From Streptomyces sp. MUM 203J (GTDB lineage: Bacteria; Actinomycetota; Actinomycetes; Streptomycetales; Streptomycetaceae): a stretch of 59,559 bases of DNA. The position numbers and the translations under genes are program-made. The notes beneath the pieces are model-generated. The model was not told the origin of the DNA. It saw nothing but the letters and a program-made list of their open reading frames with translations, and did no database searches. Each line of letters opens with the position of its first letter. The stretch's first letter is position 1. Of the stretch, positions 24,331 through 33,688 are shown one piece after another. Location: the NCBI RefSeq assembly GCF_022414595.1, contig NZ_JADWYO010000038.1:1-59559 (forward strand). The letters are read 5' to 3'.

Positions 24331-25860
24331 TTACACGCGCGGCACCGGCTCGCCCGTCACCGCGTCCACGACCTTCCGGTCGCCCAGCGGGGCCTTGAGC
24401 GTCACCGTGTCGCTGAGTTCTACCGCGAGGGCGATGCACGCCCGGTGCAGCTCGACGGGCGTGCCGTACAGCCGGACCTTCACCTGCGTCGCCGTCTCCT
24501 CGACGCGCATGGTGTACCGGCTGCACGCCCCGCCCAGGAACCACACCGTCAGCGTTCGGCCCTCGGCCTCGTACCGCTCGGCCCGCAGGTGCCCGTTCTG
24601 CCGTTCCGGCTCCGGCGCCAGCTTCTCCACCGGCACCGCCGGGTACGCGAACCGGTAGCGCTCCCCGTTCTCCCGCTCGGCGTCGAACAGCCAGGCCGGG
24701 ACCAGCGCCGGGGCGCCCTTCTCCAGCTGGCCGGCCAGCCCGAAGGCCGCGCCCCTGATCGTCACCCGTTCCTTGGGCGGCACGGGGGACCCGGAACCCG
24801 GCTCGCACGGCACAGCCGGGTCCGTGCCGGAGGGTCCCGTGCCCGTCATCACATCCGGGTAGTTCGGCTCACTGCCGGGGCGCGGCACATCCGGCGCCTG
24901 CGGAGCGTCCGGGGCCTTCGGCTCCTCGTGCGGGACCGGCGACGCACAGCCGCCGATCCGGCTCCGGTACCCGACCGAGTCGTTCAGCTCGCGGACCGCC
25001 TCCTCGGCGCTCATCACCGGGTACTCGCTGCCCTTCACCGGATCCAGCAGCCGTCCGCTGCCGCCGACCAGCTCGCCGCCCGCGCCGACCCGGATCCCGG
25101 TCGACCAGTCGAACGTCGGCAGCCCCGCCACCACCGGGTCCGCGTTCACCACCCGGACCGAGTCCGTCACCTGGGTGGCGTCCAGCCTGGCCTTTTCCAG
25201 GCCCAGTCCCTTCAGCACCGGCGCCGCGGCCTTCTTCGCCGCCGCCTCGCTCACCGGCTGCCCGCTGCGGGTCCCGCCGTCCGGCGGGCAGGCCCGCTTG
25301 CCCTTGGGGCAGTCGTCGGACGCCGGGCCGCCCACGTGGTACGACCAGGTCGCCGGGGCCTCGGCGTCCACCCGCAGGACCGCGCCCGTGCCGTCCTTCT
25401 GCGGTCCGACCCGCCAGCCGAGCGCCTCCTTGCGGGGGGTGCCCTCCACGCCCAGCAGCCGGGCCAGCCGCGCCACGTCGTCGGCGTCCACGGAACCCTT
25501 CGGCCGGTACGTGTACGCCTTGCCGGGTCCGTCCGGCAGCGTCCCCCGCACCTGGTACGCCGCACCGCCCGGATCCGGCTCACCCGGCGCGATCCCCGGT
25601 TTCCCCGGTTCACGGATCCCGTCGCCGTCCGTGGCGGAGGGCGGGGGCGCGGCCCCACGGCTGTCCGAGACGGCCGCGTTCCCGGCGCCGCCCGCCGCCT
25701 CGCCCCGGTCGCCGCCCGCCGCGGCGACGGCCAGATACGTGCCTCCGCCCCCCGCGAGCAGGACCGCGGCGGCGATCATGGAGACGGCGAGCGGCGAACG
25801 CCGCCGGCCGGGGGTGACGTCCACCTGGCTGTCGCCTGTGGGCTCGTCTGTCTCACTCAC
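24331..25860 (-). CDS. Membrane-anchored extracytoplasmic protein, unknown function
   Basis: 509 residues. A short cytosolic N terminus (MSETDEPTGDSQVDVTPGRRR) and one helix (residues 24-46) precede a large exported domain. The first 60 exported residues and a central stretch (about 310-350) are Pro/Gly/Asp-rich and probably disordered. Between and after them are folded regions with a few cysteines. The GTG at 25860 has AAGGAG 8 nt upstream. Its position between erpA and adoK matches the membrane protein Rv2203 in M. tuberculosis, as I remember it. I recognise no catalytic motif; a periplasmic-type binding or scaffold role would be guesswork. Confidence 0.85.
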   Translation of the reverse strand: MSETDEPTGDSQVDVTPGRRRSPLAVSMIAAAVLLAGGGGTYLAVAAAGGDRGEAAGGAGNAAVSDSRGAAPPPSATDGDGIREPGKPGIAPGEPDPGGAAYQVRGTLPDGPGKAYTYRPKGSVDADDVARLARLLGVEGTPRKEALGWRVGPQKDGTGAVLRVDAEAPATWSYHVGGPASDDCPKGKRACPPDGGTRSGQPVSEAAAKKAAAPVLKGLGLEKARLDATQVTDSVRVVNADPVVAGLPTFDWSTGIRVGAGGELVGGSGRLLDPVKGSEYPVMSAEEAVRELNDSVGYRSRIGGCASPVPHEEPKAPDAPQAPDVPRPGSEPNYPDVMTGTGPSGTDPAVPCEPGSGSPVPPKERVTIRGAAFGLAGQLEKGAPALVPAWLFDAERENGERYRFAYPAVPVEKLAPEPERQNGHLRAERYEAEGRTLTVWFLGGACSRYTMRVEETATQVKVRLYGTPVELHRACIALAVELSDTVTLKAPLGDRKVVDAVTGEPVPRV

Positions 25861-25986
25861 CGCAACGCTCCTTCGTCGGTCCTACTCCCCTGTCGTATCT
25901 CCTTTTGACCGGAGACACCGGTGGGACGGAGCGGACGGGCGAGCGGTTCCGCACAACGGGGTACGGGGTCCGGCGGGGTGCGGGTC

Positions 25987-26193
25987 TCAGGCCCCGAACT
26001 CGGCCGTCCCGTCCAGCAGCCGTGCCGAGGCCGCCGGGACGACCACACCGTGGATCGCGGACGGCGGCACGGGGCGGGGCGTGTCCAGCACCGGAACCGC
26101 CCAGTGCGGGGCCATCCGTGCGGAGTCTCCGCACAGCTCGGCCAGGGTCAACTCGGGCTCCTGCCGCTCACGCGACGTCATGGTGTTCGACAT
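25987..26193 (-). CDS. Small hypothetical protein, 68 residues
   Basis: An ORF starting MSNTMTSRERQEPEL and ending LLDGTAEFGA. Third codon positions are over 90 percent G/C and the composition is protein-like (LTLAELCGDSARMAPHW), which supports coding. There is no convincing Shine-Dalgarno, no signal peptide and no helix. It sits alone between two divergent larger genes. I do not recognise it. Confidence 0.55.
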   Translation of the reverse strand: MSNTMTSRERQEPELTLAELCGDSARMAPHWAVPVLDTPRPVPPSAIHGVVVPAASARLLDGTAEFGA

Positions 26194-26373
26194 ACCGGCA
26201 CCGTACGCACGCCCCAGGGGCCCGAGAAAGACCTACTATCGGGTAGTTTCCCCTGTTCCCCGCCCCGCCGACCGGCCGGTAGCGTTGGAGTGCCGACAAC
26301 TCACCCGTCGCTCATCACCGCCCCAGTCCGGGCGCTTCGCGCGCCCCCCAATGACCCGCAGGAGCTTGCCGCC

Positions 26374-27348
26374 GTGCGTATCGCAGTCACCGGCTCCATC
26401 GCCACCGACCACCTCATGACCTTCCCCGGACGATTCGCCGACCAGCTCGTCGCGGATCAGCTGCACACGGTCTCTCTCTCCTTCCTCGTCGACAACCTCG
26501 ACGTCCGCAGGGGAGGCGTCGGCGCCAACATCTGCTTCGGCATGGGCCAGCTCGGCACCCGCCCGGTCCTCGTCGGCGCGGCGGGCTTCGACTTCGACGA
26601 GTACCGCGCCTGGCTCGACCGCCACGGCGTCGACACCGGCTCGGTCCGGATCTCCGAGGTGCAGCACACCGCCCGGTTCGTCTGCACCACCGACGCCGAC
26701 CACAACCAGATCGGCTCCTTCTACACCGGCGCCATGAGCGAGGCCCGGCTCATCGAGCTGAAGGCCGTCGCGGACCGCGTCGGCGGGCTCGACCTCGTGC
26801 TGATCGGCGCCGACGACCCCGAGGCGATGCTCCGCCACACGGAGGAGTGCAAGAGCCGGGACATCCCCTTCGCCGCCGACTTCTCGCAGCAGATCGCCCG
26901 GATGAACGGCGAGGAGATCCGCACGCTGCTGGACGGCGCGACATACCTCTTCTCCAACGAGTACGAGAAGGGGCTGATCGAGAGCAAGACCGGCTGGACC
27001 TCGGAGGAGATCCTCGGCCGCGTCGGTCACCGCGTCACCACGCTCGGTTCGCGGGGGGTGCGCATCGAGCGTGTCGGTGAGTCCGTCATCGAGGTGGGCT
27101 GCCCCGACGAGGAGGCCAAGGTCGACCCGACCGGCGTGGGCGACGCGTTCCGCGCGGGCTTCCTGTCCGGCCTGTCCTGGGGCGTCAGCCTGGAGCGGGC
27201 GGCGCAGGTCGGCTGCATGCTGGCGACACTGGTCATCGAGACCCTCGGCACCCAGGAGTACACCCTGCGCCGCGCCCACTTCATGGAGCGCTTCACGAAG
27301 ACGTACGGCGACGAGGCCGCGTCCGAGGTGCGGGCCCACCTGGGCTGA
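26374..27348 (+). CDS. adoK: Adenosine kinase, PfkB family
   Basis: 324 residues. It matches mycobacterial AdoK (Rv2202c) closely as I recall it, from the opening VRIAVTGSIATDHLMTFPGRF. Shared blocks are SLSFLVDNL, RRGGVGANI, HTARFVCTTDAD and DPEAMLRHTEEC. The PfkB catalytic motif DPTGVGDAFRAGF places the base at D257. It phosphorylates adenosine to AMP in purine salvage and is of the sugar-kinase rather than eukaryotic type. The GTG at 26374 has AGGAG 9 nt upstream. It ends at a strong hairpin facing the cysteine desulfurase gene. Confidence 0.88.
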   Translation: MRIAVTGSIATDHLMTFPGRFADQLVADQLHTVSLSFLVDNLDVRRGGVGANICFGMGQLGTRPVLVGAAGFDFDEYRAWLDRHGVDTGSVRISEVQHTARFVCTTDADHNQIGSFYTGAMSEARLIELKAVADRVGGLDLVLIGADDPEAMLRHTEECKSRDIPFAADFSQQIARMNGEEIRTLLDGATYLFSNEYEKGLIESKTGWTSEEILGRVGHRVTTLGSRGVRIERVGESVIEVGCPDEEAKVDPTGVGDAFRAGFLSGLSWGVSLERAAQVGCMLATLVIETLGTQEYTLRRAHFMERFTKTYGDEAASEVRAHLG

Positions 27349-27374
27349 CCGCCGCCGGGGGCTGCGCGTCCTCC

Positions 27375-27423
27375 TCCGCAGGCGCCGGACGGGCCGCGTT
27401 CCGGCCTGTCCGGCGCCTGCGGA
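27375..27423. terminator. 16-bp hairpin between convergent adoK and desulfurase genes
   Basis: Arms 27375-27390 and 27408-27423 are perfectly complementary, with a 17-nt loop. It lies in the 161-nt convergent gap and is a likely bidirectional terminator. Confidence 0.8.
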
Positions 27424-27509
27424 CGGTCGCCGTCCGGAGGCGACAACGGTGTCCGGGGGCGGAGCCGGCAGTTCCGGGGAGGGGCCGGACGGGGTGGACG
27501 GGGCCCGGC

Positions 27510-28898
27510 CTACACCTTCCGCCGCACCACGTACGCCGCGCCGCCCCCCTCCACCGGCTCCTCGCCCGCGTACTCCTGTCCCCGCATCCCGCACCACGCG
27601 GGAATGTCCAGCCGCGCCGCCTCGTCGTCCGCGAGGACCCGCACCGTGCCGCCCACCGGGACGTCCCCGATCACCTTCGCCAGCTCGATCACCGGGATGG
27701 GGCACCGCTTCCCCCGCGCGTCCACCACCAGCGCCTCCCGGGCCCCGGCCGTCGGCGCCTCTGCCGTCACCGGCGCGCCGAGCCGTTCCCGCACCCCCGC
27801 GACGACCCCCGGCAGAATCTCCAGGAAACGTTCCACCTCGCCCCCGGGCACGCCCAGCGGCAGCGACACGCGGACGTTGCCCTCGGACAGCACGCCCATG
27901 GCGCGCAGCACATGGCTGGGCGTCAGGGTGGAACTCGTACAGGACGAACCGGACGACACGGAGAAACCGGCCCGGTCCAGCTCGTGCAGCAGCGCCTCAC
28001 CGTCCACGTACAGACAGGAGAAGGTCACGAGATGCGGGAGGCGCCGCACGGGATCGCCCACCACCTCCACGTCCGGGACCGCCTCCGGGACCCGTGACCG
28101 GATCCGCTCCACCAGCCCCCGCAGCCGTGCCTCCTCCTCCGCCGCCTCTTCCCGTACCGCCCGGAGCGAGGCCGCGGCAGCCACCACCGCCGGGAGGTTC
28201 TGGAAGCCGGGCGACCGGCCCGACTCCCGCTCGTCCAGCGGCCCCTGGGCCGCGAACCGCACGCCCTTCCGAACCACCAGCAGCCCCACCCCGGGCGGTC
28301 CGCCCCACTTGTGCGCGCTCGCCGCCAGCAGCGACCAGTCGCCCTCCACCGGCCCCCACGCCAGCGACTGCGCCGCGTCCACCAGCAGTGGCACCCCCGC
28401 CTCCCGGCACACCCCGGCCACCCCGGCCACCGGCTGCACCGTGCCCACCTCGTGGTTGGCCGACTGGAGACAGGCCAGCGCCGTGTCCTCGCGCAGGGCG
28501 CGGGCGTACGACTCCGGGGTCACCGCCCCGGACCGGGCCACCGGCACCTCGGTGACCGTCCCGCCGGCCGCCTGGTGGGCCTCCGCCGTGTGCAGGACCG
28601 AGGAGTGCTCCACCGCCGACACCACCAGGTGCCGTCCCGCCCGGCGCCGTCCCGCCAGTGCGCCGGCCATCCCCGAGTGGACGGCGTGGGTCCCCGACGG
28701 AGTGAACGTCAGCTCGTCCGGGCGGCAGCCCACCGCCTCGGCCGCCGCCTCCCGCGCGGCGTCCAGCAGCATCCGGGCCCGGCGCCCCTCCCGGTACAAC
28801 CGGGCGGGGTCCGCCCACCCTTCGTCCAGGGACGCCTGCAAGGCCTGTCGGGCGACGGGATGGAGGGGCGCGGAGGAAGCGACATCGAAGTAGGCCAC
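27510..28898 (-). CDS. Cysteine desulfurase fused to a TusA sulfur carrier domain
   Basis: 462 residues. Residues 1-375 are a class-V PLP-dependent cysteine desulfurase of NifS/IscS type, with PLP lysine K197 in ASAHKWGGP, His region AVEHSSVLHT and catalytic C320 in SSGSSCTSSTL. Residues 385-462 are a TusA/SirA domain with the CPxP motif at C399 (ARGKRCPIPVIELAK). The fusion would pass persulfide from the desulfurase loop to the TusA cysteine in one chain, for tRNA thiolation or another sulfur-transfer use. No Shine-Dalgarno is seen; TAGCGT lies 6 nt before the GTG start. It is divergent from ctaC. Confidence 0.93.
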   Translation of the reverse strand: MAYFDVASSAPLHPVARQALQASLDEGWADPARLYREGRRARMLLDAAREAAAEAVGCRPDELTFTPSGTHAVHSGMAGALAGRRRAGRHLVVSAVEHSSVLHTAEAHQAAGGTVTEVPVARSGAVTPESYARALREDTALACLQSANHEVGTVQPVAGVAGVCREAGVPLLVDAAQSLAWGPVEGDWSLLAASAHKWGGPPGVGLLVVRKGVRFAAQGPLDERESGRSPGFQNLPAVVAAAASLRAVREEAAEEEARLRGLVERIRSRVPEAVPDVEVVGDPVRRLPHLVTFSCLYVDGEALLHELDRAGFSVSSGSSCTSSTLTPSHVLRAMGVLSEGNVRVSLPLGVPGGEVERFLEILPGVVAGVRERLGAPVTAEAPTAGAREALVVDARGKRCPIPVIELAKVIGDVPVGGTVRVLADDEAARLDIPAWCGMRGQEYAGEEPVEGGGAAYVVRRKV

Positions 28899-29051
28899 GT
28901 GTTCACGCTATCCCCTGAACGGCCGCCGGACAGGGGTCGAAAGGCCCGCGCCGCCCCCCTGACACACGGCTCCCACCAGGCAGAACAACCCGAAAGAGGG
29001 GACCGGCGGCGCGTTGGGCACCCTCCCCGCGCGGCGCCAAATGGCGTCCAG

Positions 29052-29082
29052 TAGGGTTTGGTCCGCATAAACATCCAAACCC
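29052..29082 (+). promoter_or_regulatory. ctaC promoter with overlapping dyad
   Basis: A -10-like TAGGGT (29052-29057) lies about 105 nt before the ctaC start. It overlaps an 8-bp inverted repeat, GGGTTTGG (29054-29061) and CCAAACCC (29075-29082). The dyad would span the transcription start, so it could be an operator or a 5' hairpin. I found no convincing -35. Confidence 0.45.
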
Positions 29083-29161
29083 CTGCCCGCGTCAGGGCCG
29101 GCGACCGACCAGCGAGACGGCCGCAGCCGACCCGCGGGCGAGACTCTCGGGAAGGCGCTAC

Positions 29162-30130
29162 GTGAGTCCCAACGGCTCCGACCGCTCGTCGCGGCGCCCG
29201 ATGCGGCGGAAGCTGCCGCAGGTGCTGACTGCGGGCCTGATTCTGGCTACCGCCTCCGGTTGCTCGTACAACTGGGAGGACTTCCCCCGCCTCGGTCTGC
29301 CCTATCCGGCGACGGAAGAGGCTCCGCGGATCCTTTCTCTGTGGCAGGGCTCGTGGGCGGCAGCGCTCGTCACGGGCGTGCTCGTCTGGGGCCTGATCCT
29401 GTGGAGCGTCATGTTCCACCGGCGCAGCCGCACCAAGGTCGAGGTTCCTCCGCAGACCCGGTACAACATGCCGATCGAGGCGCTGTACACGGTCACGCCG
29501 CTCATCATCGTCTCGGTGTTCTTCTACTTCACCGCGCGGGACGAGTCCAAGCTCCTCGAGCTCTCCGAGAAGCCGGCCCACACCATCAACGTGGTCGGCT
29601 ACCAGTGGAGCTGGGGCTTCAACTACATCGAGAACGTGGACGGCGACGCCGCCACGGGCACCGAGGTCCCCAAGGAACTCGGCGCCATTCCGGACAAGTT
29701 CCAGAAGGAGTTCCCCAAGGGGGCCGAGGGCGTCTACGACGCCGGTATCCCCGGCACCCGTGACCCGGAGACCAAGAACCCGGGTCCGACGCTGGTGCTT
29801 CCCGAGGGCGAGAAGGTCCGGTTCATCCTGACCTCCCGTGATGTCATCCACTCCTTCTGGGTGGTTCCGTTCCTGATGAAGCAGGACGTCATCCCGGGCC
29901 ACACCAACGCCTTCGAGGTGACCCCCAACAAGCAGGGCACCTTCCTGGGCAAGTGCGCCGAGCTCTGCGGCGTCGACCACTCCCGGATGCTCTTCAACGT
30001 CAAGGTGGTCTCCCCCGAGGAGTACCGGCAGCACCTGAAGCAGCTGGCGGAGAAGGGGCAGACCGGCTTCATTCCGTCGGGTATCGAGCAGACTGACCCG
30101 GCCAGGAACGCGGAGAAGAACCAACTGTGA
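29162..30130 (+). CDS. ctaC: Cytochrome c oxidase subunit II
   Basis: 322 residues. The lipoprotein-type signal ends in TASGC (C34). Two transmembrane helices are followed by the exported cupredoxin domain. The CuA ligands are visible: H230 in DVIHSFW, C265 and C269 in KCAELCGVDHS with the adjacent His and the following Met. It receives electrons from the bcc complex and passes them to subunit I. The GTG start has GGGAAGG upstream. The stop overlaps the ctaD GTG by 4 nt. An insertion of about 40 charged residues lies within the exported domain, as is common in actinobacteria. Confidence 0.97.
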   Translation: MSPNGSDRSSRRPMRRKLPQVLTAGLILATASGCSYNWEDFPRLGLPYPATEEAPRILSLWQGSWAAALVTGVLVWGLILWSVMFHRRSRTKVEVPPQTRYNMPIEALYTVTPLIIVSVFFYFTARDESKLLELSEKPAHTINVVGYQWSWGFNYIENVDGDAATGTEVPKELGAIPDKFQKEFPKGAEGVYDAGIPGTRDPETKNPGPTLVLPEGEKVRFILTSRDVIHSFWVVPFLMKQDVIPGHTNAFEVTPNKQGTFLGKCAELCGVDHSRMLFNVKVVSPEEYRQHLKQLAEKGQTGFIPSGIEQTDPARNAEKNQL

Positions 30131-31875
30131 GCATCCTCAACGAACCCCAGGGTGCCGACACGGCAGCGGACGGCTCGAAGGAGCCGTACGAGAACGAGCT
30201 GCCCGTACGGCGCAGGCAGCCAGGCAACGTCGTCGTCAAGTGGCTCACCACCACGGACCACAAGACGATCGGCACGCTCTACCTGATCACCTCGTTCGTC
30301 TTCTTCGTCATCGGCGGTCTGCTGGCGCTCTTCATGCGCGCCGAGCTGGCCCGTCCGGGCACGCAGATCATGTCGAACGAGCAGTTCAACCAGGCGTTCA
30401 CGATGCACGGCACGATCATGCTGCTGATGTTCGCGACGCCGCTGTTCGCCGGGTTCGCGAACTGGATCATGCCGCTGCAGATCGGCGCGCCCGACGTGGC
30501 GTTCCCCCGGCTGAACATGTTCGCCTACTGGCTGTACCTCTTCGGCTCGATCATCGCCGTGGCCGGCTTCCTCACCCCGCAGGGTGCGGCGGACTTCGGC
30601 TGGTTCGCGTACACCCCGCTGTCGGACGCCGTCCGCTCGCCGGGTGTCGGCGCCGACATGTGGATCATGGGTCTGGCCTTCTCCGGCTTCGGTACGATTC
30701 TCGGCTCGGTCAACTTCATCACCACGATCATCTGCATGCGCGCCCCCGGCATGACGATGTTCCGGATGCCGATCTTCACCTGGAACGTGCTGCTGACCGG
30801 TGTCCTGGTCCTGCTCGCCTTCCCGGTGCTCGCCGCCGCGCTGTTCGCCCTGGAGGCCGACCGCAAGTTCGGCTCGCACATCTTCGACCCGGCCAACGGC
30901 GGTGCCCTGTTGTGGCAGCACCTCTTCTGGTTCTTCGGGCACCCAGAGGTGTACATCATCGCGCTGCCGTTCTTCGGCATCATCTCCGAGGTCATCCCGG
31001 TCTTCAGCCGTAAGCCGATGTTCGGCTACATCGGTCTGATCGCCGCGACGATCGCGATCGCGGGCCTGTCGGTGACGGTGTGGGCACACCACATGTACGT
31101 CACGGGCGGTGTGCTGCTGCCGTTCTTCTCCTTCATGACGTTCCTGATCGCGGTTCCGACCGGTGTGAAGTTCTTCAACTGGATCGGCACCATGTGGAAG
31201 GGCTCGCTCTCCTTCGAGACCCCGATGCTCTGGGCCGTCGGCTTCCTGGTCACCTTCACCTTCGGTGGTCTGACCGGCGTCATCCTGGCCTCGCCCCCGC
31301 TGGACTTCCACGTCTCGGACTCGTACTTCGTCGTCGCGCACTTCCACTACGTGATCTTCGGCACCGTGGTCTTCGCGATGTTCTCCGGATTCCACTTCTG
31401 GTGGCCGAAGTTCACCGGCAAGATGCTGGACGAGCGGCTCGGCAAGATCACCTTCTGGACGCTGTTCGTGGGCTTCCACGGCACGTTCCTCGTCCAGCAC
31501 TGGCTGGGCGCGGAGGGTATGCCCCGCCGGTACGCGGACTACCTCGCCGCCGACGGCTTCACCCTGCTGAACACGATCTCCACGATCAGCTCGTTCCTGC
31601 TCGGTCTGTCGATCCTTCCGTTCTTCTACAACGTGTGGAAGACCGCGAAGTACGGCAAGAAGATCGAGGTCGACGACCCGTGGGGCTACGGCCGTTCGCT
31701 GGAGTGGGCGACGTCCTGCCCGCCGCCGCGGCACAACTTCATCACGCTGCCGCGCATCCGCTCCGAATCCCCGGCGTTCGACCTGCACCACCCTGAGATC
31801 GCCGCGATCGACCAGCTGGAGAACCAGGGCCGCACGGAAACCGCGCTGGTCGGTGGCAAGGAGGCCGGCAAGTGA
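30127..31875 (+). CDS. ctaD: Cytochrome c oxidase subunit I
   Basis: 582 residues with twelve or more helices, the catalytic subunit of the aa3 oxidase. Haem and copper ligands are recognisable in FTMHGTIM (low-spin haem His), WFFGHPEVYI (CuB His cross-linked to Tyr), AHHMYVTG (two CuB His) and VVAHFHYVIFG (haem a3 and a His). It reduces oxygen and pumps protons. The GTG start overlaps the ctaC stop and its own stop overlaps the ctaF start, so ctaCDF is a tightly coupled operon. Confidence 0.98.
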   Translation: MSILNEPQGADTAADGSKEPYENELPVRRRQPGNVVVKWLTTTDHKTIGTLYLITSFVFFVIGGLLALFMRAELARPGTQIMSNEQFNQAFTMHGTIMLLMFATPLFAGFANWIMPLQIGAPDVAFPRLNMFAYWLYLFGSIIAVAGFLTPQGAADFGWFAYTPLSDAVRSPGVGADMWIMGLAFSGFGTILGSVNFITTIICMRAPGMTMFRMPIFTWNVLLTGVLVLLAFPVLAAALFALEADRKFGSHIFDPANGGALLWQHLFWFFGHPEVYIIALPFFGIISEVIPVFSRKPMFGYIGLIAATIAIAGLSVTVWAHHMYVTGGVLLPFFSFMTFLIAVPTGVKFFNWIGTMWKGSLSFETPMLWAVGFLVTFTFGGLTGVILASPPLDFHVSDSYFVVAHFHYVIFGTVVFAMFSGFHFWWPKFTGKMLDERLGKITFWTLFVGFHGTFLVQHWLGAEGMPRRYADYLAADGFTLLNTISTISSFLLGLSILPFFYNVWKTAKYGKKIEVDDPWGYGRSLEWATSCPPPRHNFITLPRIRSESPAFDLHHPEIAAIDQLENQGRTETALVGGKEAGK

Positions 31876-32270
31876 AGATCCAGGGCAAGATGTTCATCTG
31901 GCTGAGCTTCTTCATCCTCGCCATGGCCGTCCTGTACGGCGTGTGGTCGAAGGAGCCGGTCGGCACCACGGCGCTGTTCATGGCCTTCGGCCTGGCGATC
32001 ATGGTCGGCTACTACCTGGCCTTCACGGCCAAGCGGGTCGACGCCATGGCGCAGGACGACAAGGAGGCCGACGTCGCGGACGAGGCCGGTGAGGTCGGCT
32101 TCTTCTCGCCGCACAGCTGGCAGCCGTTCTCCCTGGCCATCGGTGGCGCCTTCGCCTTCCTGGCCGTGGCCATCGGCTGGTGGCTGATGTTCTTCTCCCT
32201 GCCGCTGATCCTCATCGGCATCTTCGGCTGGGTCTTCGAGTACTACCGGGGCGAGAACCAGAACCAGTAG
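31872..32270 (+). CDS. ctaF: Cytochrome c oxidase subunit IV, actinobacterial type
   Basis: 132 residues with four hydrophobic helices (starting KIQGKMFIWLSFFILAMAV) and a charged central loop AQDDKEADVADEAGEVGF. This is the short subunit found with actinobacterial aa3 oxidases. It is encoded by the third gene of the operon, with the GTGA overlap to ctaD. A classic intrinsic terminator follows 20 nt after the stop. Confidence 0.93.
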   Translation: MKIQGKMFIWLSFFILAMAVLYGVWSKEPVGTTALFMAFGLAIMVGYYLAFTAKRVDAMAQDDKEADVADEAGEVGFFSPHSWQPFSLAIGGAFAFLAVAIGWWLMFFSLPLILIGIFGWVFEYYRGENQNQ

Positions 32271-32290
32271 TAGTCGGACCGTGTGCCGTC

Positions 32291-32336
32291 GAAGGGCCCG
32301 GCTCCTCCTTCAACAGGGGAGCCGGGCCCTTCTTTT
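32291..32336 (+). terminator. Intrinsic terminator of ctaCDF
   Basis: A 15-bp perfect stem (32291-32305 with 32318-32332) and 12-nt loop are followed directly by TTTT. This is a textbook factor-independent terminator, unusual in having a U tract in so GC-rich a genome. Confidence 0.93.
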
Positions 32337-32398
32337 GTGGTCATCCTTTCGGCCCCATCCGGCGTGCCGCGTTCGACAGTTCTTCCTACGGTGTGGTT

Positions 32399-33664
32399 AT
32401 GAACCACAGCCACACGCCGAACCTTCGCCTCGCCTTCAGCCTCTCCCTGCTGGCCGTCGTCGCGGGCGCCGGCGCGGCGGGCTGTGCCGGCTCCGACGGC
32501 GACCACCCGCTGTCCGCCCGCCCCTACGACGCGGCCGGGCAGATCGCCTTCAACGGACCCGGGGAGAACCGGAAGGCGGCCCTGGACAAGCCCCTGGAGG
32601 TCACCACCAAGGACGGTGACGGCCGCATCACGGACGTCACGGCCGTCGACGAGGCCGGACACCACCTGGCCGGTGAACTCACCGCCGACGGCAGCCGCTG
32701 GCGCTCCACGGGCCCGCTGGCCGCGGATGCCCGGTACACCGTCAGAGTGGCCACCGAGAACGGCGACGGCGCCCCCGGCGTCCGTACCCTCACCTTCGAG
32801 ACCGCGGCGGGACCACAGCAGCTCAAGGCCGAGTTCGGCCCTCAGGCGGGTACCTACGGCGTCGGACAGCCCCTCACGGTCAAGCTGAGCGCCCCCGTCA
32901 CCGCCAAGGAGGGGCGGGCAGCCGTCGAGCGGGCCCTCAAGGTGCGCTCCAAGCCCGCCGTGGCAGGGGCCTGGCACTGGGTCGACGACAAGCAGCTCCA
33001 CTACCGGCCCAAGGAGTACTGGCCCTCCGGAGCCAGGGTCACCCTCACCGGCAACCTCACGGGCGTCCGGGTCGGCAAGGGCCTGTACGGCACGGCCACG
33101 GAGCCGCTCACCCTCACCATCGGGGACCGGGTCGAGGCCATCGCGGACGCCGCGGCGCACACCATGACCTTCAAACGCAACGGCAAAGTGATCAACACCA
33201 TGCCCATCACCATGGGCAAACCGGGCTTCTCTACGCGAAACGGCACCAAAGTCGTGCTGGAGAAGCAGTACTTCGTCCGGATGCGCAGCTCCACGGTCGG
33301 CATCGCGGCGGGCAGCAGCGAGTCCTACGACCTGCCGGTGTACTACGCGACCCGGGTGACCTGGAGCGGCGAGTACGTGCACGCCGCGCCCTGGTCCGTG
33401 GGCTCCCAGGGATGGGCCAACGTCAGCCACGGGTGCGTGGGCATGTCCACCGGGAACGCGGCCTGGTTCTACGAGAACATCCGGCCCGGCGACCTGGTGA
33501 CGGCCGTCAACAGCATCGGTGACGACATGCCCACGTTCGGGAACGGGTTCGGTGACTGGAACATGCCGTGGGACAAGTGGCGTCAGGGCAGCGCGGTGCT
33601 GGGCGGCACCCGGGACGGGGCCGCCCCCTGGGACGGTGCCCGGCTGAGGCCGCAGGCGGTGTAG
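32399..33664 (+). CDS. L,D-transpeptidase lipoprotein with Ig-like domains
   Basis: 421 residues. The lipobox is GAAGC (C29). Two Ig-like domains (about 55-140 and 145-245) precede a YkuD catalytic domain. Its motif VSHGCVGMSTGNA carries H344 and nucleophile C346. Such enzymes make 3-3 cross-links in peptidoglycan or attach proteins to it, on the outer membrane face. The likely start is ATG at 32399: TACGGT lies 6 nt upstream and no Shine-Dalgarno is present. It sits between the two halves of the respiratory gene cluster with its own promoter. Confidence 0.92.
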   Translation: MNHSHTPNLRLAFSLSLLAVVAGAGAAGCAGSDGDHPLSARPYDAAGQIAFNGPGENRKAALDKPLEVTTKDGDGRITDVTAVDEAGHHLAGELTADGSRWRSTGPLAADARYTVRVATENGDGAPGVRTLTFETAAGPQQLKAEFGPQAGTYGVGQPLTVKLSAPVTAKEGRAAVERALKVRSKPAVAGAWHWVDDKQLHYRPKEYWPSGARVTLTGNLTGVRVGKGLYGTATEPLTLTIGDRVEAIADAAAHTMTFKRNGKVINTMPITMGKPGFSTRNGTKVVLEKQYFVRMRSSTVGIAAGSSESYDLPVYYATRVTWSGEYVHAAPWSVGSQGWANVSHGCVGMSTGNAAWFYENIRPGDLVTAVNSIGDDMPTFGNGFGDWNMPWDKWRQGSAVLGGTRDGAAPWDGARLRPQAV

Positions 33665-33688
33665 GGCACGGCCGGGAGGGCCGGTCCG

